Assembly: GCA_001179505.1 (NCBI GenBank)
Contig: CDMY01000472.1
Location: forward strand, 2,599 to 66,598
Source of the DNA: Vitrella brassicaformis
Taxonomy: Eukaryota; Sar; Vitrellaceae
DNA length: 64,000 nucleotides
Reading direction: 5' to 3'
Part shown: positions 1 to 11,906 of the stretch, in pieces
How positions within the stretch are numbered: position 1 is the first letter of the stretch
How the letters are laid out: the number at the start of each line of letters is the position of its first letter
Made by a program: the position numbers and the translations under genes
Notes under the pieces: model-generated
Database searches by the model: none
What the model was told of the DNA's origin: nothing
What the model saw: the letters and a program-made list of their open reading frames with translations, nothing else

Positions 1-1517
1 GGGGGGGGGGGGGGGGGGACACTTTGCATATTCCTGCAAACAGGGTACCAATCCGTCTTAGTCATCCTCCTATCACTCAGTCACCACAGCGGTCGTTGGC
101 GGTTTTGAGTCTGTGTGGCAGGGGCTGTTGGCGTCCGAACCACACAGCACTATGTGGTGTGCCTACACCGCACCCCTATGGACAGCTCACTCAGTGCTCC
201 CCCCAATACGTCTCTCAATCGAGAGTGTCGTACCCTGACTCATCACCACACACCATCCACACACAAAGTTGCCATGTGCTGCAGAGGGGGAAAGCAAATA
301 GTGTCTGACACCCACTCTTGCGAGTCGGGGGGAGCACTTCGGTTTGGTCCAGACCAGGGCCGGCAATCACTGTCTCCATCGAGACGTGTGAAAGACGGCC
401 CAGGGGCTGTTGGCGTCCGAGCCGGCCACGGCACACGGCCCTTGGCGGCTACACCTCACCCCCTACGATGATTGAAGATGGTCTTGACGGCGGATATTGG
501 CGTCCCAACCCTTGCGAGGGCTACACCGCACCGCCCTTCTCGCCCGAGCCAACCACTGCCTCCATCGAGGCCTTGTGGCCCGCTAACACTACTGCAAGAA
601 CAATTAAGGCCAAACGAGACACATACCAAAGGTGAAAGGTGTGCATGTCATTGAAGGCTGACCTGTGTTCAGCGGTCTACAGACTGGACGAGGGATGCCC
701 CCACCCAGCCAACACGGTCTCCACCGAGACATGTGAAGGCCAGGGCGAGGTGTGAGGCTGTGTCTGTCTGCGGATGGCCGGGCAGAGGACGGACGGTGGC
801 GGGATGCGGCTTGCCATCGTACACATGAGGTGGATTGGCAGTCCGAACCCCGACACGAGAGGCTGACAGCCAGCTCGTGCAGGGCTACCGCCGCTCCCCG
901 CACCCCGCACACTCGCCCCCTCCCCGACAAGCACGCCCTCCATCGGGTCTTGTGCCCCTCAGTTGAGATGGCCCGCATGCCCATGCGGAATGCATGCGGG
1001 ACGATAGGCAGACAACGAGACAGAAAGACACAGAAGGCAGGCAAGGCATGGGCAGGGTATGAACAGGGGCTATGGCAGGCTGGCCAATGGGAGAAAGGAA
1101 AGGCAGCCAGAAGTGATCGATGGATCGATCGATCGATGAATTGGGCAGGCAGGCAGGTGCATGGGTGGGCGCGGGAATGCGCAGAGAGTAGGCATGGCTG
1201 GCTGCAGGCTCCCGGCCGAGAAGGGCTGCTGCTGCCGGTCTGTCGTGCACCAAAGAGACGACTCACAGAATCGGGGGGGAAGGGGGGGTCAAAGTCGAGA
1301 GCGGTTTCAAAGTCGAGCTCGCAGCGGTTTCAGGGAGCACCCTAGGTGGCCTGACGGCCAAGTCCCCTGTCGGTCTGTCCAACATGAAACAGGCTAACAT
1401 GCAAGCCGGACACGAAACACGCAAAGGTTGTGTGTTTCAAAGTCGAGAATTGCGAGCTCTGAAAGGTGACTGCGGAGAGATCTTGCCTCTTTCTTCCCGC
1501 TTGATGCATCCATCACC
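1..1517. other. Non-coding 5' edge with degenerate repeats
   Basis: The first 18 bases are a pure G run, as expected at a contig edge. From about 115 to 860 two diverged modules alternate. One contains TTGGCGTCC followed by GAACC-like bases (near 128, 411, 498, with a weaker match near 835). The other contains TCCATCGAGACGTGTGAAAG-like bases (near 376, 560, 719). Open frames here are short, overlap on both strands and show no conserved motif, so I call no gene. Positions 1118-1136 hold a short ATCG repeat. GAGCTCGC at about 1315 and GCGAGCTC at 1452-1459 lie just upstream of the bestrophin start. Confidence 0.55.
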
Positions 1518-3519
1518 ATGCTGCGAAGGACGACGTCGAGGACAGTCATCTACATGCCCACTCGGGGCCGTCATGGCAGGCGGAAAGCGCAGCTGATCCA
1601 CTACGACGAACGCGTCTTCAGGTCAGTGAGGACACAAGCAGATCTGACTGGATGCACCGAAGCTGATGGACTGACTTGGCTGTGTGTTGTGTGGTTGGTT
1701 CCATTTCTGTCTGCAGCACGTGGCGCGTGTTTATGTACTGCACGGGGACGGTATTCTCGTCCAAGACGTTGTGGGCGTCGTGCTGTGTGTATTGGGGTCT
1801 CGCCCTGACCCTATGTGTCAGCCTGGCTTATTGGGAGCCGGAGGCCGAGCGGATCTCTCACGAGTCCTTCCAAAACATTGTCAACTACTTCGCGGTGAGT
1901 CAGTGAGTGCCCGGTGCCGACTCGACTCGCCAGCCGGGGATGGATGGATGCTTTGTGTGCAGACGATCATCGGTTTTTTGCTGGGTCTGTATCTGAGCAC
2001 TGCGCTGTCCCGATGGTGGGCGGCGCGGCAGTGCATATCTGAGCTGTGGTGCTGGATTGCCAACCTAGTGGTCGTGGCATCGGTGCACCTCCCCGAAGAC
2101 ATGAAGGAGGCCAAAGCCATGCTCCGCAGGCAGGCAGGCACTCACACCAGCACACACACAGGAGGCGTTGACACGCCCCTGTCTGTCTGCCTGTGTGTGT
2201 GTGTCTTGACTGACAGGTATGGTCTAGCCTCGTTTCATCTGACGTTCGATGCGGCCCGCGGCTCAGAGGACCTCAACGAGCTGATGGACAGGGGGCTGCT
2301 GACCAAAGAGGAAGCGGCCATCCTCCAGAGAGGCAACGCAGCAAAGGCCGAGCTGGTGTGGGGATGGGTGCTCAAGGTCAGCCAGGCAAAGAAAGCTGCA
2401 TAGTCGCGGCAGGATAAGATGGACGCCGAATGTACTCTCTCTGCGTGCGTGTGTATGTGTGTGACGGCATGGATGGATGCAGTTGTTTTCCCTTTTGGCG
2501 GAGAAGGGCCGGTTTGCCCATCCTGATATGGCCCTTGGCGTCGCACACAAGATCTCCCTCTCTGTAAGCCACTTACTGGTCAACACATACAATAAAGAGA
2601 GACACACAGAGGGAGAGAGACATGGCGGATGTCTGTCTGTCTGTCTGTGTGCAGGCCCGGTCAGCCGTGAGCAACACGTGGACGTATGTGGACACGCAGC
2701 TGCCCTTCTCGTATGTGCACCTGCTGGGCATCCTGGTGCACATCAACTCGATCTTCGTGGGCCTGCTCTCGGGCATCGTACTGGGCAAGTGCACAGCTCG
2801 CGTGGCCGACAACGAACGCGCCCCTATGATGGGCTTCGCGCGCGACGAGTACACGACGCCCTTCGCGAGCCGAGCTGACGCGTGGAATGTCAGCCAGCTG
2901 CTCATTCAGCAGGTGGGCCGCTTGGCACACCCACATGATGTCTTCTCATGTGTGTATCGCTGTGTGTGGTGTGTGGTGTCCTGCGCACAGCTGCTGTTTC
3001 TGTTTACGATTCCTGTGTTTTATCACGGCTTGCTGCGTCTGGCCGAGCGCATCAGCAATCCTTTCGGGTATGACGAGACGGACTTCCCTAAGGAGCTGTA
3101 TTGCCAGATGCTCGAGGAAGAGACCCTGGCCCTCCAATACGCCACCGAACACCCTCCACATGTAACTTGACCATGTCTGTCTGTCTGTCTGTCTGTCTGT
3201 CTGCACACACATGCAACTGATCGCCCCCCCCCCTCTCTCTCTCTCTGTGTGTGTGTGTGTGCGCGTGCCACAGTTGATTCGCAGGCTGGCTCAAGGTGAC
3301 CCCTTCGAGGCTGCCGTGGCGGGTCTGCGGGAGCCGACAGTGGCGGGCGGGCTGCCGGAGGGGTGCAATGCCGACCTGCAGGACTGCTTCCGCGGCGATT
3401 ACGGTGGGCTGAATGATTCGCGTGGGTCGCCATCCGACACGCGGCTGCTGCTGGGAAGGGAGTCGATCACTCGGCAAGAGACGGAGGAGACACCGCTGCT
3501 GGGATGGGGAGTCGTGTGA
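1518..3519 (+). CDS. Bestrophin-like anion channel (8 exons)
   Basis: The family forms pentameric chloride/bicarbonate channels; plant and algal members often sit in chloroplast membranes. Exons are 1518-1621, 1717-1894, 1963-2129, 2217-2376, 2483-2563, 2655-2912, 2991-3161 and 3274-3519. Phases match throughout, giving 454 residues ending in TGA. Family features visible are the TM2 stretch ending in RWW (residues 111-113), the LPFSYVHLL-type hydrophobic segment in exon 6, and the NPFGYDETDFP motif (339-349), which corresponds to the conserved NPFG-acidic loop. The start is the first ATG in frame with exon 2. Intron 3 begins with GC (CGCAG|GCAGGC) and ends in ACAG. It is 87 nt and open in frame, so retention cannot be excluded. 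The C-terminal 80 residues are acidic and unlike the family core. Subcellular location cannot be read from the sequence. Confidence 0.85.
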
Positions 3520-4820
3520 GTGATCGGCTGGTGAACTGGGTGGGTGGGGGGGGGTGGCCTTTATGGGTGTGTGTCTGCGGACAGCCAGCCGGCTTGTCAG
3601 CAGGCCAGCCAGCCACCCAGCCAGTCAGTCAGTAGGGCATTCATTCATTTAAGTCAGTGCGGTGGGTGTGAGATAAACAGACAGACATCGCTGGCGCGAG
3701 CAGTAGAGACATACACACATGACCGTGGGCCGTGCCATGTGTCGAATATTCGACTTATGTGCGTACATTCTTTGGCACGTCACCCGCTCTCATCGGTCAT
3801 CAGTCAGTCTTCTGCATGAGCAGAACGGCTGGCTGTTTGTGCTTAAGTAAAAGGCCGTTCGTCAACTGCACAAAGCCAAGCTCGACTTCGAGACTCAGCC
3901 AACATGCTGTGGCAGCAATTGTGTTGGCCGTGTGCTTCTTCTCATCGGGTACATACCAATAGCAGTGGGTGCATGCCCAAGTATGTATGCGCACTGACGT
4001 ATGTATCGAATGGATGTCTTGCTGTGCAGGTGTCCTGTGCTGCCTGGCCCCAGCTGATGGAGTCTAAGTGCAGGAAGGATGTGCGGGACTAGGAAATGAT
4101 GGATGAACGGCCGAATACGTGTGGAGCGTCCCAAAGAGCCATTCGTAGAGGAATTGATGTGAATTGATTGACACGTACGAGTATGGTTGGTGTCAGTATG
4201 TCAGTATGTCAGTACGTAAAGCTGAGAGCACATCAGCGTAGTGACCTTCTCACTCGGTTTTGACAGCACGGCTCGTCATGGAAAAGAGGGCGTGCGACAG
4301 ACAGACACACAGACAGACAGACAGACAGACGGGCAGAGAGACATCATCACGTCGTGCAATGTCCTGTTGCTGCCACTCAGACTAACCAGAGGCACACAGC
4401 ACTGCTGGCAAGCACAAAAAACCAACAAACTAGTCGTGCTGACAGACAAAGCGATTCCCTCCCCAACCGCCCCCTAATCGCAGAGAGACAAGAACGCAGA
4501 AGACAGAGAGAGAGAGGGGCTTGTCTTGACGTAGCCGACACACCCATAACGTACGTACGCACACCAAGCGCCTACAAGCGGCTCTTCGATTAAGTAGCCC
4601 ATGCATGGTTTGCACACATCTACATGCAATCACACGTCCACGCATACGCCACACGAATTAATATTGAACGTCAGAGCAGCCGAGTCATGTTTGTGTCACT
4701 GACAACCGTGACTCGAGAGGAAAAAAGTCATGATGACCCCCGAGCGAGATCCAACGTTGATCACATGGACGGATGGGTGAGATCGACACACGAGGTAGAA
4801 CACAAGCAGCCGCCCCAGCA
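3520..4820. other. Intergenic, no gene seen
   Basis: This lies between the bestrophin stop and the convergent hydrolase stop. It holds CAGC/CAGT-type repeats near 3590-3640, a CAGACAGA microsatellite at 4300-4330, short TCAGTATG repeats near 4195-4215 and otherwise unique DNA. No open frame shows a recognisable domain. Confidence 0.5.
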
Positions 4821-6110
4821 TCATGCTCCATCGGCATTCAAAAACAAGCCGGCGCGATGCCGCCGGATCAACGCCTCGATCAGGTGGTCAAGGCCTCCTC
4901 CAAAGTCGTAGCTGTTGGTCGCCACGAAGAGACCAAGCCCGATCTCCGGAGCGAGCAAGACGTACGTGACCCACAACCAGTCGGTTCCGTCATGCTCGAG
5001 CACCCGACCTTTGGCCCATGTGCTCGAGCTCACACCCCAGCCCATAGAGTAGTCGGGCGACCCAGGTGGCGGCGAGTGCAGCTCGTCAAAGCTGTCGGCG
5101 CTCACGATACCGTCCTTTGCACCGGTGGCATTTGCGAGGTGTTCGACCATAAACTTTGCGTAGTCGGCCACGGAGCAGTGCACCGACCCCGCTGGCCCGA
5201 TAGCTGGCGGGATATTACTAACCACGTCAGCGAGCGCAGGCGGAATGGCCGTCCAGTGACCCGGGACTCCCCAGTGACCCCACGGCTGGTCTCGACCCGA
5301 GCCGTCCGGCGCTCCGAAGCCACACGAGGCCATCCCCAGCGCCTCAAAAATCTCCACTCGAACGAACTCTTCCCACGACACTCTCGTCACTTCCTCCATC
5401 ATCACTCCCGCAACCACGTAGCCGGCATTGCTGTAATTATGCTCTCCCCGTGGACCCACAGGCGGCTCGGCGAGCAGCTCGGCCGCGTAGTCCCGTCGCT
5501 GCTCGATGATCGGAGTCGAATCAGTGAAGAGGGACGCCCAGGAGAAATGCTCAGTGAAGAGTTTTGTTGGGAGTCCGCCGGTGTGGTAGAGCAGCTCTCG
5601 CAGCGGGACGTCGACGTACTCGTCGCGCATCGAGGGCACCAGGTCGGGAAGGATCTCACCGATGGTCGCCTCCCACGACAGCAGTCCTCGGTCGACCAGC
5701 ACAGCGGCAAGGGTCGCTGTGATAGCCTTGCTGACGGAGTTGAGGAGCCACAGATCGTCGGTCTGCACTTGCTCCTCATACCCAATCGCACGCACGCCAG
5801 TTGCCGCCATCTCCACCACTTGTCCATTGTGCACCGAGACTGCGGCCAGTGCGGGGAGTTGCCGGCCGGTGCGAATCGCCTCCAGGACCGATTGCAGACC
5901 TCCGTCCCCCGCCACGCCGACATCGATATCTTGCGGCAGTCTTGACGCCGGGTCTGCGGCGAGTGCGGGTAGTTGCAGGCTGGTGCGGATCGCCTCCAGG
6001 ACCGATTGCAGACCTGCCACGCCGATATCTTCCGGGAGTCCTGACGCCAGGTCTGCGCTGGCACACAATAGGGCGGCGAAAACGAACGGGAGGGTGAATC
6101 GTTTCGCCAT
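4821..6110 (-). CDS. Secreted beta-lactamase-fold serine hydrolase
   Basis: This is a single-exon gene of 429 codons ending in TGA. The start chosen is the second in-frame ATG, because it gives a clean signal peptide (MAKRF followed by a hydrophobic LPFVFAALLCASA core). The frame is open a further 24 codons upstream. The class C beta-lactamase/esterase family catalytic set is present: SVSK as the SxxK motif (Ser125, Lys128), YSN (226-228) as YxN, and HDG (373-375) in the KTG/HxG position. Such proteins in eukaryotes are usually esterases or peptidases of unknown substrate (LACTB-like) and rarely act on antibiotics. A tandem duplication of about 36 residues follows the signal peptide, with LQSVLEAIRT and LQLPALAA/RQLPALAA in both halves (about 5841-5955 and 5956-6053). 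It lies before the catalytic domain and is probably a linker. It is one of few intronless genes in the window. Confidence 0.85.
   Translation of the reverse strand: MAKRFTLPFVFAALLCASADLASGLPEDIGVAGLQSVLEAIRTSLQLPALAADPASRLPQDIDVGVAGDGGLQSVLEAIRTGRQLPALAAVSVHNGQVVEMAATGVRAIGYEEQVQTDDLWLLNSVSKAITATLAAVLVDRGLLSWEATIGEILPDLVPSMRDEYVDVPLRELLYHTGGLPTKLFTEHFSWASLFTDSTPIIEQRRDYAAELLAEPPVGPRGEHNYSNAGYVVAGVMMEEVTRVSWEEFVRVEIFEALGMASCGFGAPDGSGRDQPWGHWGVPGHWTAIPPALADVVSNIPPAIGPAGSVHCSVADYAKFMVEHLANATGAKDGIVSADSFDELHSPPPGSPDYSMGWGVSSSTWAKGRVLEHDGTDWLWVTYVLLAPEIGLGLFVATNSYDFGGGLDHLIEALIRRHRAGLFLNADGA
5841..6053 (-). repeat. In-frame tandem duplication inside the hydrolase N-terminus
   Basis: Two adjacent copies (about 115 and 98 bp) share the identical core CGCCTCCAGGACCGATTGCA and flanking blocks. 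Each encodes a short LPEDI/LPQDI...LQSVLEAIRT...LPALAA unit. The length difference is a multiple of three net of small gaps, so the frame is kept. Confidence 0.8.
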
Positions 6111-7098
6111 GGGTGGCAGATACAGATGGAATAGAGCAGGGGCCCAGATATCCCTAGGCCTGCGCGGAGAGCACTGCAGCAAATACAGGTACGCAGTGCC
6201 CTGCCTGCCCCCCGCTCACGTACCTGCTCAAGTCAGCTTCTGCAAGGGCATCTACTGGGCGGTGATCAGCGAGTAAAGGGATGAATGCAGAATCACGTCC
6301 TCCAGTAGCGGGAGTCGTTAGCGTACGTGCATTTGAATGTGCACCGCGCCAACCGGGCAGCCAGGGCAGACACAGGAGCTGACTCAGACAGATGTATCAA
6401 AGAGCCCCCGGACGGGAAGAAACCGGGCTTTCGATGGCAAAGCTCCGCAGGTTGCTTTTCAGCTCGCAGATTCCTTTCAGCTCGCAAGATTTCGAAGTTC
6501 GATTTCGCGAGGATGCAGCACATCTTCGCGGCCGGGTCAGCGGCTGCCCACTGCCGCCTCATCAGCGTCAGTAACCACCGTGAGGGCCCATTTGCACCGT
6601 CAGCCCCACGCGTCAGGTTCGGCCTGCCTGCGCCCCAATCAGGACCGTTCCACCCCCACCTCCCCATCAGAGGGCCGCCATACGGCCATTTCACCGGTTT
6701 GCCGTGGCATCACGTCGGCCCCAACTCGCATCCTGAGGGCAGCAGGGCCAGCAGTAATGGGCAGCAGGACCATGTGACCACTCCCAAGCTCACGGACATG
6801 TCGGCCATGCATGGCAGCATCGTTCGTAACGGCAGCAGGATCATCCGCACACCGACACTTGTGCCGCTGGGGGATTGTGAGAGAGAGGGCCTGGCGCGGG
6901 GACGGCTGGGCATCGTAAAGGGCAGCCACGCGCACACAAACAGAGCCAACAGGTCAGCCAGTCAGTGGATGGATGAAGACGCAGCATCAGGGAATGTACG
7001 GTACTGTGTGGGTCATAATGCAGATTTGCAGTGCGTCATCGCCAATGGTGCCCCCCCACTTCAGGCATCTGGACCCTGCTCCAGCTCCAGGGTCTCGC
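6111..7098. promoter_or_regulatory. Divergent intergenic region between hydrolase and HAD gene
   Basis: About 1 kb separates two head-to-head start codons. AGCTCGCA occurs twice close together (6461-6468 and 6479-6486), each preceded by TTTTC/TTTC. This is the same element found near other gene starts in this window. Open frames in the region (for example 6327-7106 on +) have no domain signal and unlike composition, so I treat it as regulatory/untranslated DNA. Confidence 0.4.
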
Positions 7099-9418
7099 AT
7101 GCCTAGCCTGTGTCCCGAGAAGAAGGCCCCTGACAATACTATCAAGACCACCACACAGACGGTGAGACAGACAGACAGAGAGGCAGGTACGCACCCATGG
7201 CTGTGGCTGTGTGCGTGGGTGGGGCTTCTCGCTGACAGGTTGACCAGCGTGTCAGCACTGAGATCGCATCCTGCCTCGTCCACCCTGTCGTCGAAAGCAT
7301 GAGCCGTCTCGCCAGCCGCGCGACGCAATCGCAGCATCCCCCCACCGCCCAACCGCCCATCGATCCCACCACCACTATCACCACCACCACTGCCAAGGAT
7401 AAGGTCATCTTCCTCGACTTGGACGACTCACTCATCCCCAGCCACTATGTGGAGTCGCTAGGCGTCCATCGGCTTCTCTGTGAGTACGTGGACAATGGCG
7501 GGGCCAGCGGCGGCCGGGCCACGTTCGGTGGGGGGCAGGGAGAGAGGGGGAGGGTGGATGAGATCATCAGGGTGTTCGAGGAGACTGGTAGGGAGGCGGC
7601 GAAGGTTGTCCAGACCTGCAAGGAGGCAGGCTGGGACCCCATCCTCATCATTAACGGCAGCCAACGATGGTCAGCTAACTGGTCCACCTTCCTCCCTGTT
7701 CATGTCTCATTCTGTCCTGCCTCTGTGTGTGTATGTGTGCAGGCTGGACGCCACTCTGCAGCCCGGGGCATTCGAGCGGCTAAGCCGCGCTCTCGCGGAT
7801 AATAACGTGCCGGTGGTCAGCGCCCGCCAACGGGCGAGGGACAGGCTCATCCGCCCCCATATGGACGCCCCCACCCAGACAAAACACGACAAGGAGGGCC
7901 ACTAGGAGGTTTCGAAGGTAAACAAACGGGCCGGCACCGTAGTGAGCGTCAGTCGACAAATGCTTGGATGGATGGATGGATGGATGTCTGCAGACGATCG
8001 CTCTACTGGAGGAGGTGGGCAAGAGGCCCGGCATCACCCACGTGGCCACTGTGGGGGACAATGTGTGGGATCTCATGCCCGTGGATGAGATCAAGAGGTG
8101 ACAACATAACCAGAAGGAAGAGACAAACACAACTGTCTCTGCATGTCTCTCTGTCGCCTTTTTTGCAGACGGCGCCCTGAGGTTTCGGCATGCAAGATAC
8201 GCATGGCGCACCGACTAGGACCGACACCTTTCATCAACGTGAGCACCCCCTAACCCCACACCCCCATTCACCCGCTCACCACCATTGTTCTCATTGACTC
8301 CTCCGTGCCGTGCAGCAATTGCGCTGCCTCAACGAAGCCCTTTCCGCCATCTTATCAGCCACAGAGGAGGGACGCACACCCACAGACCACAATTATGTCC
8401 TGGTGCGCAGCTCATCCCTCTCTCACAGAGAGAGAGAGCAAAAGAACGGGTTTTTCTTTCTGTTGGCTTGGGTACGTCTCGCTCTGCAGAGGCCGGTGGG
8501 TCCTGGCTCGGGTGAGTTCGAGGCCCACCGAGAGGGTGATGGGGTCGCACCAGGCCATCAGGAATATGTTGCTCGCCTCCGAGAGCACCGACCAAACAGA
8601 CTGGACTACAGGGTGAGTACTTGTAGGCCACTCACAACCAAAAGGGCCTTCACCTGTCTGTCTTTCTGTGTGTGTGTGTGTGTGTGTGCAGTGTCTCGAC
8701 GAGTACATGGACCTCAACGCGCCGCCAGACCATCACCCCCTCCCCCCCACCGACACCCACAAGCCGCCCACATGCGGGAGGCTCGTCAAGAGAGCCCTCG
8801 CCACCCACACCCACTTGAAGGATGTCAAGAGGCGGGTCGGCATGGCCCACGAGGACGACCAAGAATGGCGTCGCAGGGAGGCCGCCATCGACAAGGCCAT
8901 CGATACCCTCATCGGCCAAGAAGGGCCTGAGAGCCTCAGCGACCAGGGCCAGCGCGGAGGCACAAAGCTTGTGGGATTGGCTGGGGCGGGGAGTGGGGGT
9001 GCCGGTGGGGGCGGGTCGGCTCACCGCAGAGTCGGCATGTCCCGTGAAGACGCCGACAGACCCGCCGAGACCACCAAGGTGGCGACGGGCAGTGCCGTGC
9101 GCCCCCCTGGCTCTGTGGGGGTGCCTGTGTGCCACCCGATGGTGCACATGGGCATGCAGCAGCAGCAACACGCCCCACCCACAGCCACAGCCACAGCAAG
9201 GCTCGTGCCGCACAGAGGGACACTGGCCGCCGTGGGAAACAACACCAACTGGGTGAGGAAGAAAGACATACATTCCTTCATTGATATGAATGTGTGTGTC
9301 TGTCTGTGTCTTTGTGTCTCCTCTGTCGCTCCCTCAGGTGACGCCTTACGTAGTGATGCGGCCCCCAGCCGGCCTGCCTGTCTGGCCGCCCTTGGCGTGC
9401 CGCACACGGGAGCCGTGA
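7099..9418 (+). CDS. HAD-superfamily-like protein, interrupted by an in-frame TAG
   Basis: Nine exons with consistent phases: 7099-7161, 7239-7669, 7743-7917, 7994-8097, 8169-8238, 8316-8402, 8490-8612, 8692-9252 and 9338-9418, ending in TGA. HAD motif I is DLDDS (residues 81-85) in a hydrophobic VIFLDLDDS strand. IIN-GS at the end of exon 2 fits motif II, VVSAR (exon 3) a later strand, and VATVGDN (exon 4) the acidic motif IV strand. The architecture resembles a eukaryotic family of uncharacterised HAD-like proteins. The C-terminal third is Gly/Pro/His-rich and unlike any domain I know. The oddity is TAG at 7903-7905 (codon 219), in frame, with coding-like sequence and correct splice phases on both sides. 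An alternative 93-nt intron (7813-7905, GTGGTC...CACTAG) would remove the stop but also VVSAR. It could therefore be a readthrough/edited codon, alternative splicing or early decay. Confidence 0.7.
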
Positions 9419-10223
9419 GGGGCTGCCCGGGTGGGTGGGTGTGGGTTGATGTCGAGACGCGACACATACCAGGGGCGCCCGACAGGGTGCGTGTCTGTCG
9501 GTGGACGCTCAATGTATGCGACTGCTTAGCATTATCCTTTGTTGTGACCAAATTGGGCTGATTTGGTTGATGCATCTCTCTCCTTAGCTGCGATGTCTGT
9601 GGTCGTCAATGAGCCCTTTGAGTTGGCTTTCAAGAGCGCCGAAGGCTAGTAGAGCTCGCACGATCTGATTCAGGCCACACAGTCGCGGGATCCCTTTGTG
9701 GCACCCTGACTGAAGTCACTTTCGTCTGTCTGCTGTCTGTCTGCCTTGTCGCATGAGAGACACACATTCCCCCCAGACGCACACACGCGGCCGCCACAGA
9801 CAGACAGACAGACACTCAGAAGTAGAGACAACACACATACGTAGATAGAGCAGATCAAAAGAGCTCGAGCAAAAGACGCACACACACACATACACAGGAG
9901 TGTCTCACACACCCGCAGCCTTCCTTCTACTAATTGTATGAGCAACATACCAGCTCCCTCCCTAAGGGACACACGAAGACTCGCACACCGCACACAGGGG
10001 GAGACAGACGGCCAGCAGCGACAGCAGCAGCAGCAGCAGGTGCAATAGTATATGTGGAATTACGGTGCGCACGAAAATGTTTACATGAATCGCCGCCAGC
10101 AATGATGATGAGATGATATGATGATGATATGGAGCGATGAGCATTATGGATACTCACACACGCGGACACGACGGACAGACAGACAGACAGGCAGACAGAC
10201 AAACAGAGAGGCTGGCGAAGAGC

Positions 10224-10255
<32 letters not shown>

Positions 10256-11420
10256 GCCCGAGGGAAGAAACGAAGGCAGGCACACAGAGTGGCAGGAGAG
10301 TGAATGGGGATATACTCTACATCATAGCAGCAGGAAGTGAGGTAGACAACAGGGAGGAAGGGAGGGGAGGAGGGAAGGAGAGGAAGGTGCACCACATTGA
10401 CAAAACACTGGAGGGCACGACACAGACACGCAAACATACACACAGGCCGACATACATAAACAGACAGCCATGCACACCTACACACACCCATCCATCAGAC
10501 ACCCACACGTGACGTGTCTGCCTGTGTGTCGGGAAGGCAGTCGTATCTTACTCATCCATCCATCCCTCCATCCCTCCAGACGCCCCCCGCCCCCATTTCA
10601 GTCAGACGTCTGATTAGTTCAAACAACACACACTTGAAAAAACCACTTTTGCTTCACATCAATTCTCGTGTTTCCTGCCTGCCTGCCTGCCTGCCATCCC
10701 CCATGGGTGATTTGTCCGGCCGTGTGGGGCATACACAGCAGCTGCACCACAGAATGGGAGCTGTGGTCTCCTTTGGCACAGCTCGTCTGTGTGGCAGCTG
10801 CTGCATAGGCGCCGCACACGGACCGACAGATCGATGGATGGAGGGCCAGCCGTGCGAACAAAGTGATCTGATTATTGCTCCCTCCCTCCCTCCCTCCCTC
10901 TCTCCAGCCCCACCCTACCCTGCCCCTTCCTCTGTCTGTCTGTGTTTGGCGCGTTGGTGTGTCCCATCTCATGCCGTGCCGTCTGCTTTGTTCTGCTCTG
11001 CAGCAATCGACCAGTCAGTCCACTGCCCATGATCCCGTCTGAAACCACGTGTGCATCGTGGCCACAGACGAGGTCGAGAGAGAGGGACTGATCGGTCAGT
11101 GCAGAGTCTGCAGAACCTTCCTGACACTCATGTGTGCGACAGAGGTGGGTGGGGTGGGGGACAGGTAAGTGCGGTACACAACAGACCAGTGAGTGAGCAG
11201 TCATTGAAACGAGGAGACAGAAAGAAAGCGGGAGGAAGGAATAAGAGGGAAAAACCCCGTGTGTGTGTGTGTGGATGGATTGGATGAGGGTGCGGTGCAC
11301 ATGTTGGGGTGGGGTGGGGTGGGGGAGATAAGATGGATGACGAGAAAATGTCGGTCGGTCGGTCTGTGGCGCGTCAAAAAAGAAAAACACACACACACAC
11401 ACACATCATTCACTCGACCA

Positions 11421-11461
<41 letters not shown>

Positions 11462-11906
11462 GTGGCGGCGTGGATGGATGGATGGATGGGGTGTGCATCC
11501 ACCAGACAGCACCAGACCACACCCATAAAAGAGATTCAGTCAGCAGCAGTGACAGCAAGTGACGGAGTGAGTCGGCGGCCCGCCTGCCCTTTGGAAGAAG
11601 AAGAAAAATGGTGCATCCTCACACACACACGCACACACACATTCGATATGTCGTCCTCTGTGTGTCGTGTGTCAGTCATCACGCAGCAAACTTTCCCCCC
11701 TGTCTGTGTGTGTGTGTGTGTGTGTGTCCCTCCTCTCATCAGAACAGAGAGAGGCGCCAGCAGCACATTCTTACACAAGACAGAAAGATGAGAAAGATCA
11801 AGAAGCACCGACCACGACTGGCTGCCACCTCCCTCCCTGGCAGACAGGCCAGGTGCGCAAAAACACCACACACACACAGACCCACACACAACACAGACCA
11901 CGTCCG
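9419..11906. other. Gene-free microsatellite-rich region between convergent genes
   Basis: The 2.5 kb between the HAD and PTEN stop codons consists largely of CAGACAGA, TCCATCCA/CCTCC, CACACA and GAGAGA tracts, with a GCAGCA run near 10022-10038 and ATGATG near 10100-10125. Long open frames here are products of repeat composition (Cys/Val/Ser or His/Thr repeats) and I reject them. No RNA gene was recognised. Confidence 0.6.

Noticed and set aside
3170-3260. Direct-repeat arrays (TCTG, CAGA, TGTG) considered as CRISPR-like
   Set aside because: Units of 2-4 bp without spacers; eukaryotic microsatellites.
4773-5945. 390-codon plus-strand open frame
   Set aside because: It is antisense to the hydrolase with SxxK, YxN and HxG motifs; it has no domain signal of its own.
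6327-7106. 260-codon plus-strand open frame
   Set aside because: No domain or supporting splice context, several overlapping frames of similar length, and it overlaps the HAD start and the AGCTCGCA elements.
7813-7905. 93-nt intron that would remove the HAD-gene TAG
   Set aside because: Possible by splice rules, but it deletes the VVSAR segment that looks like a conserved HAD strand, so it is not adopted as the main model.
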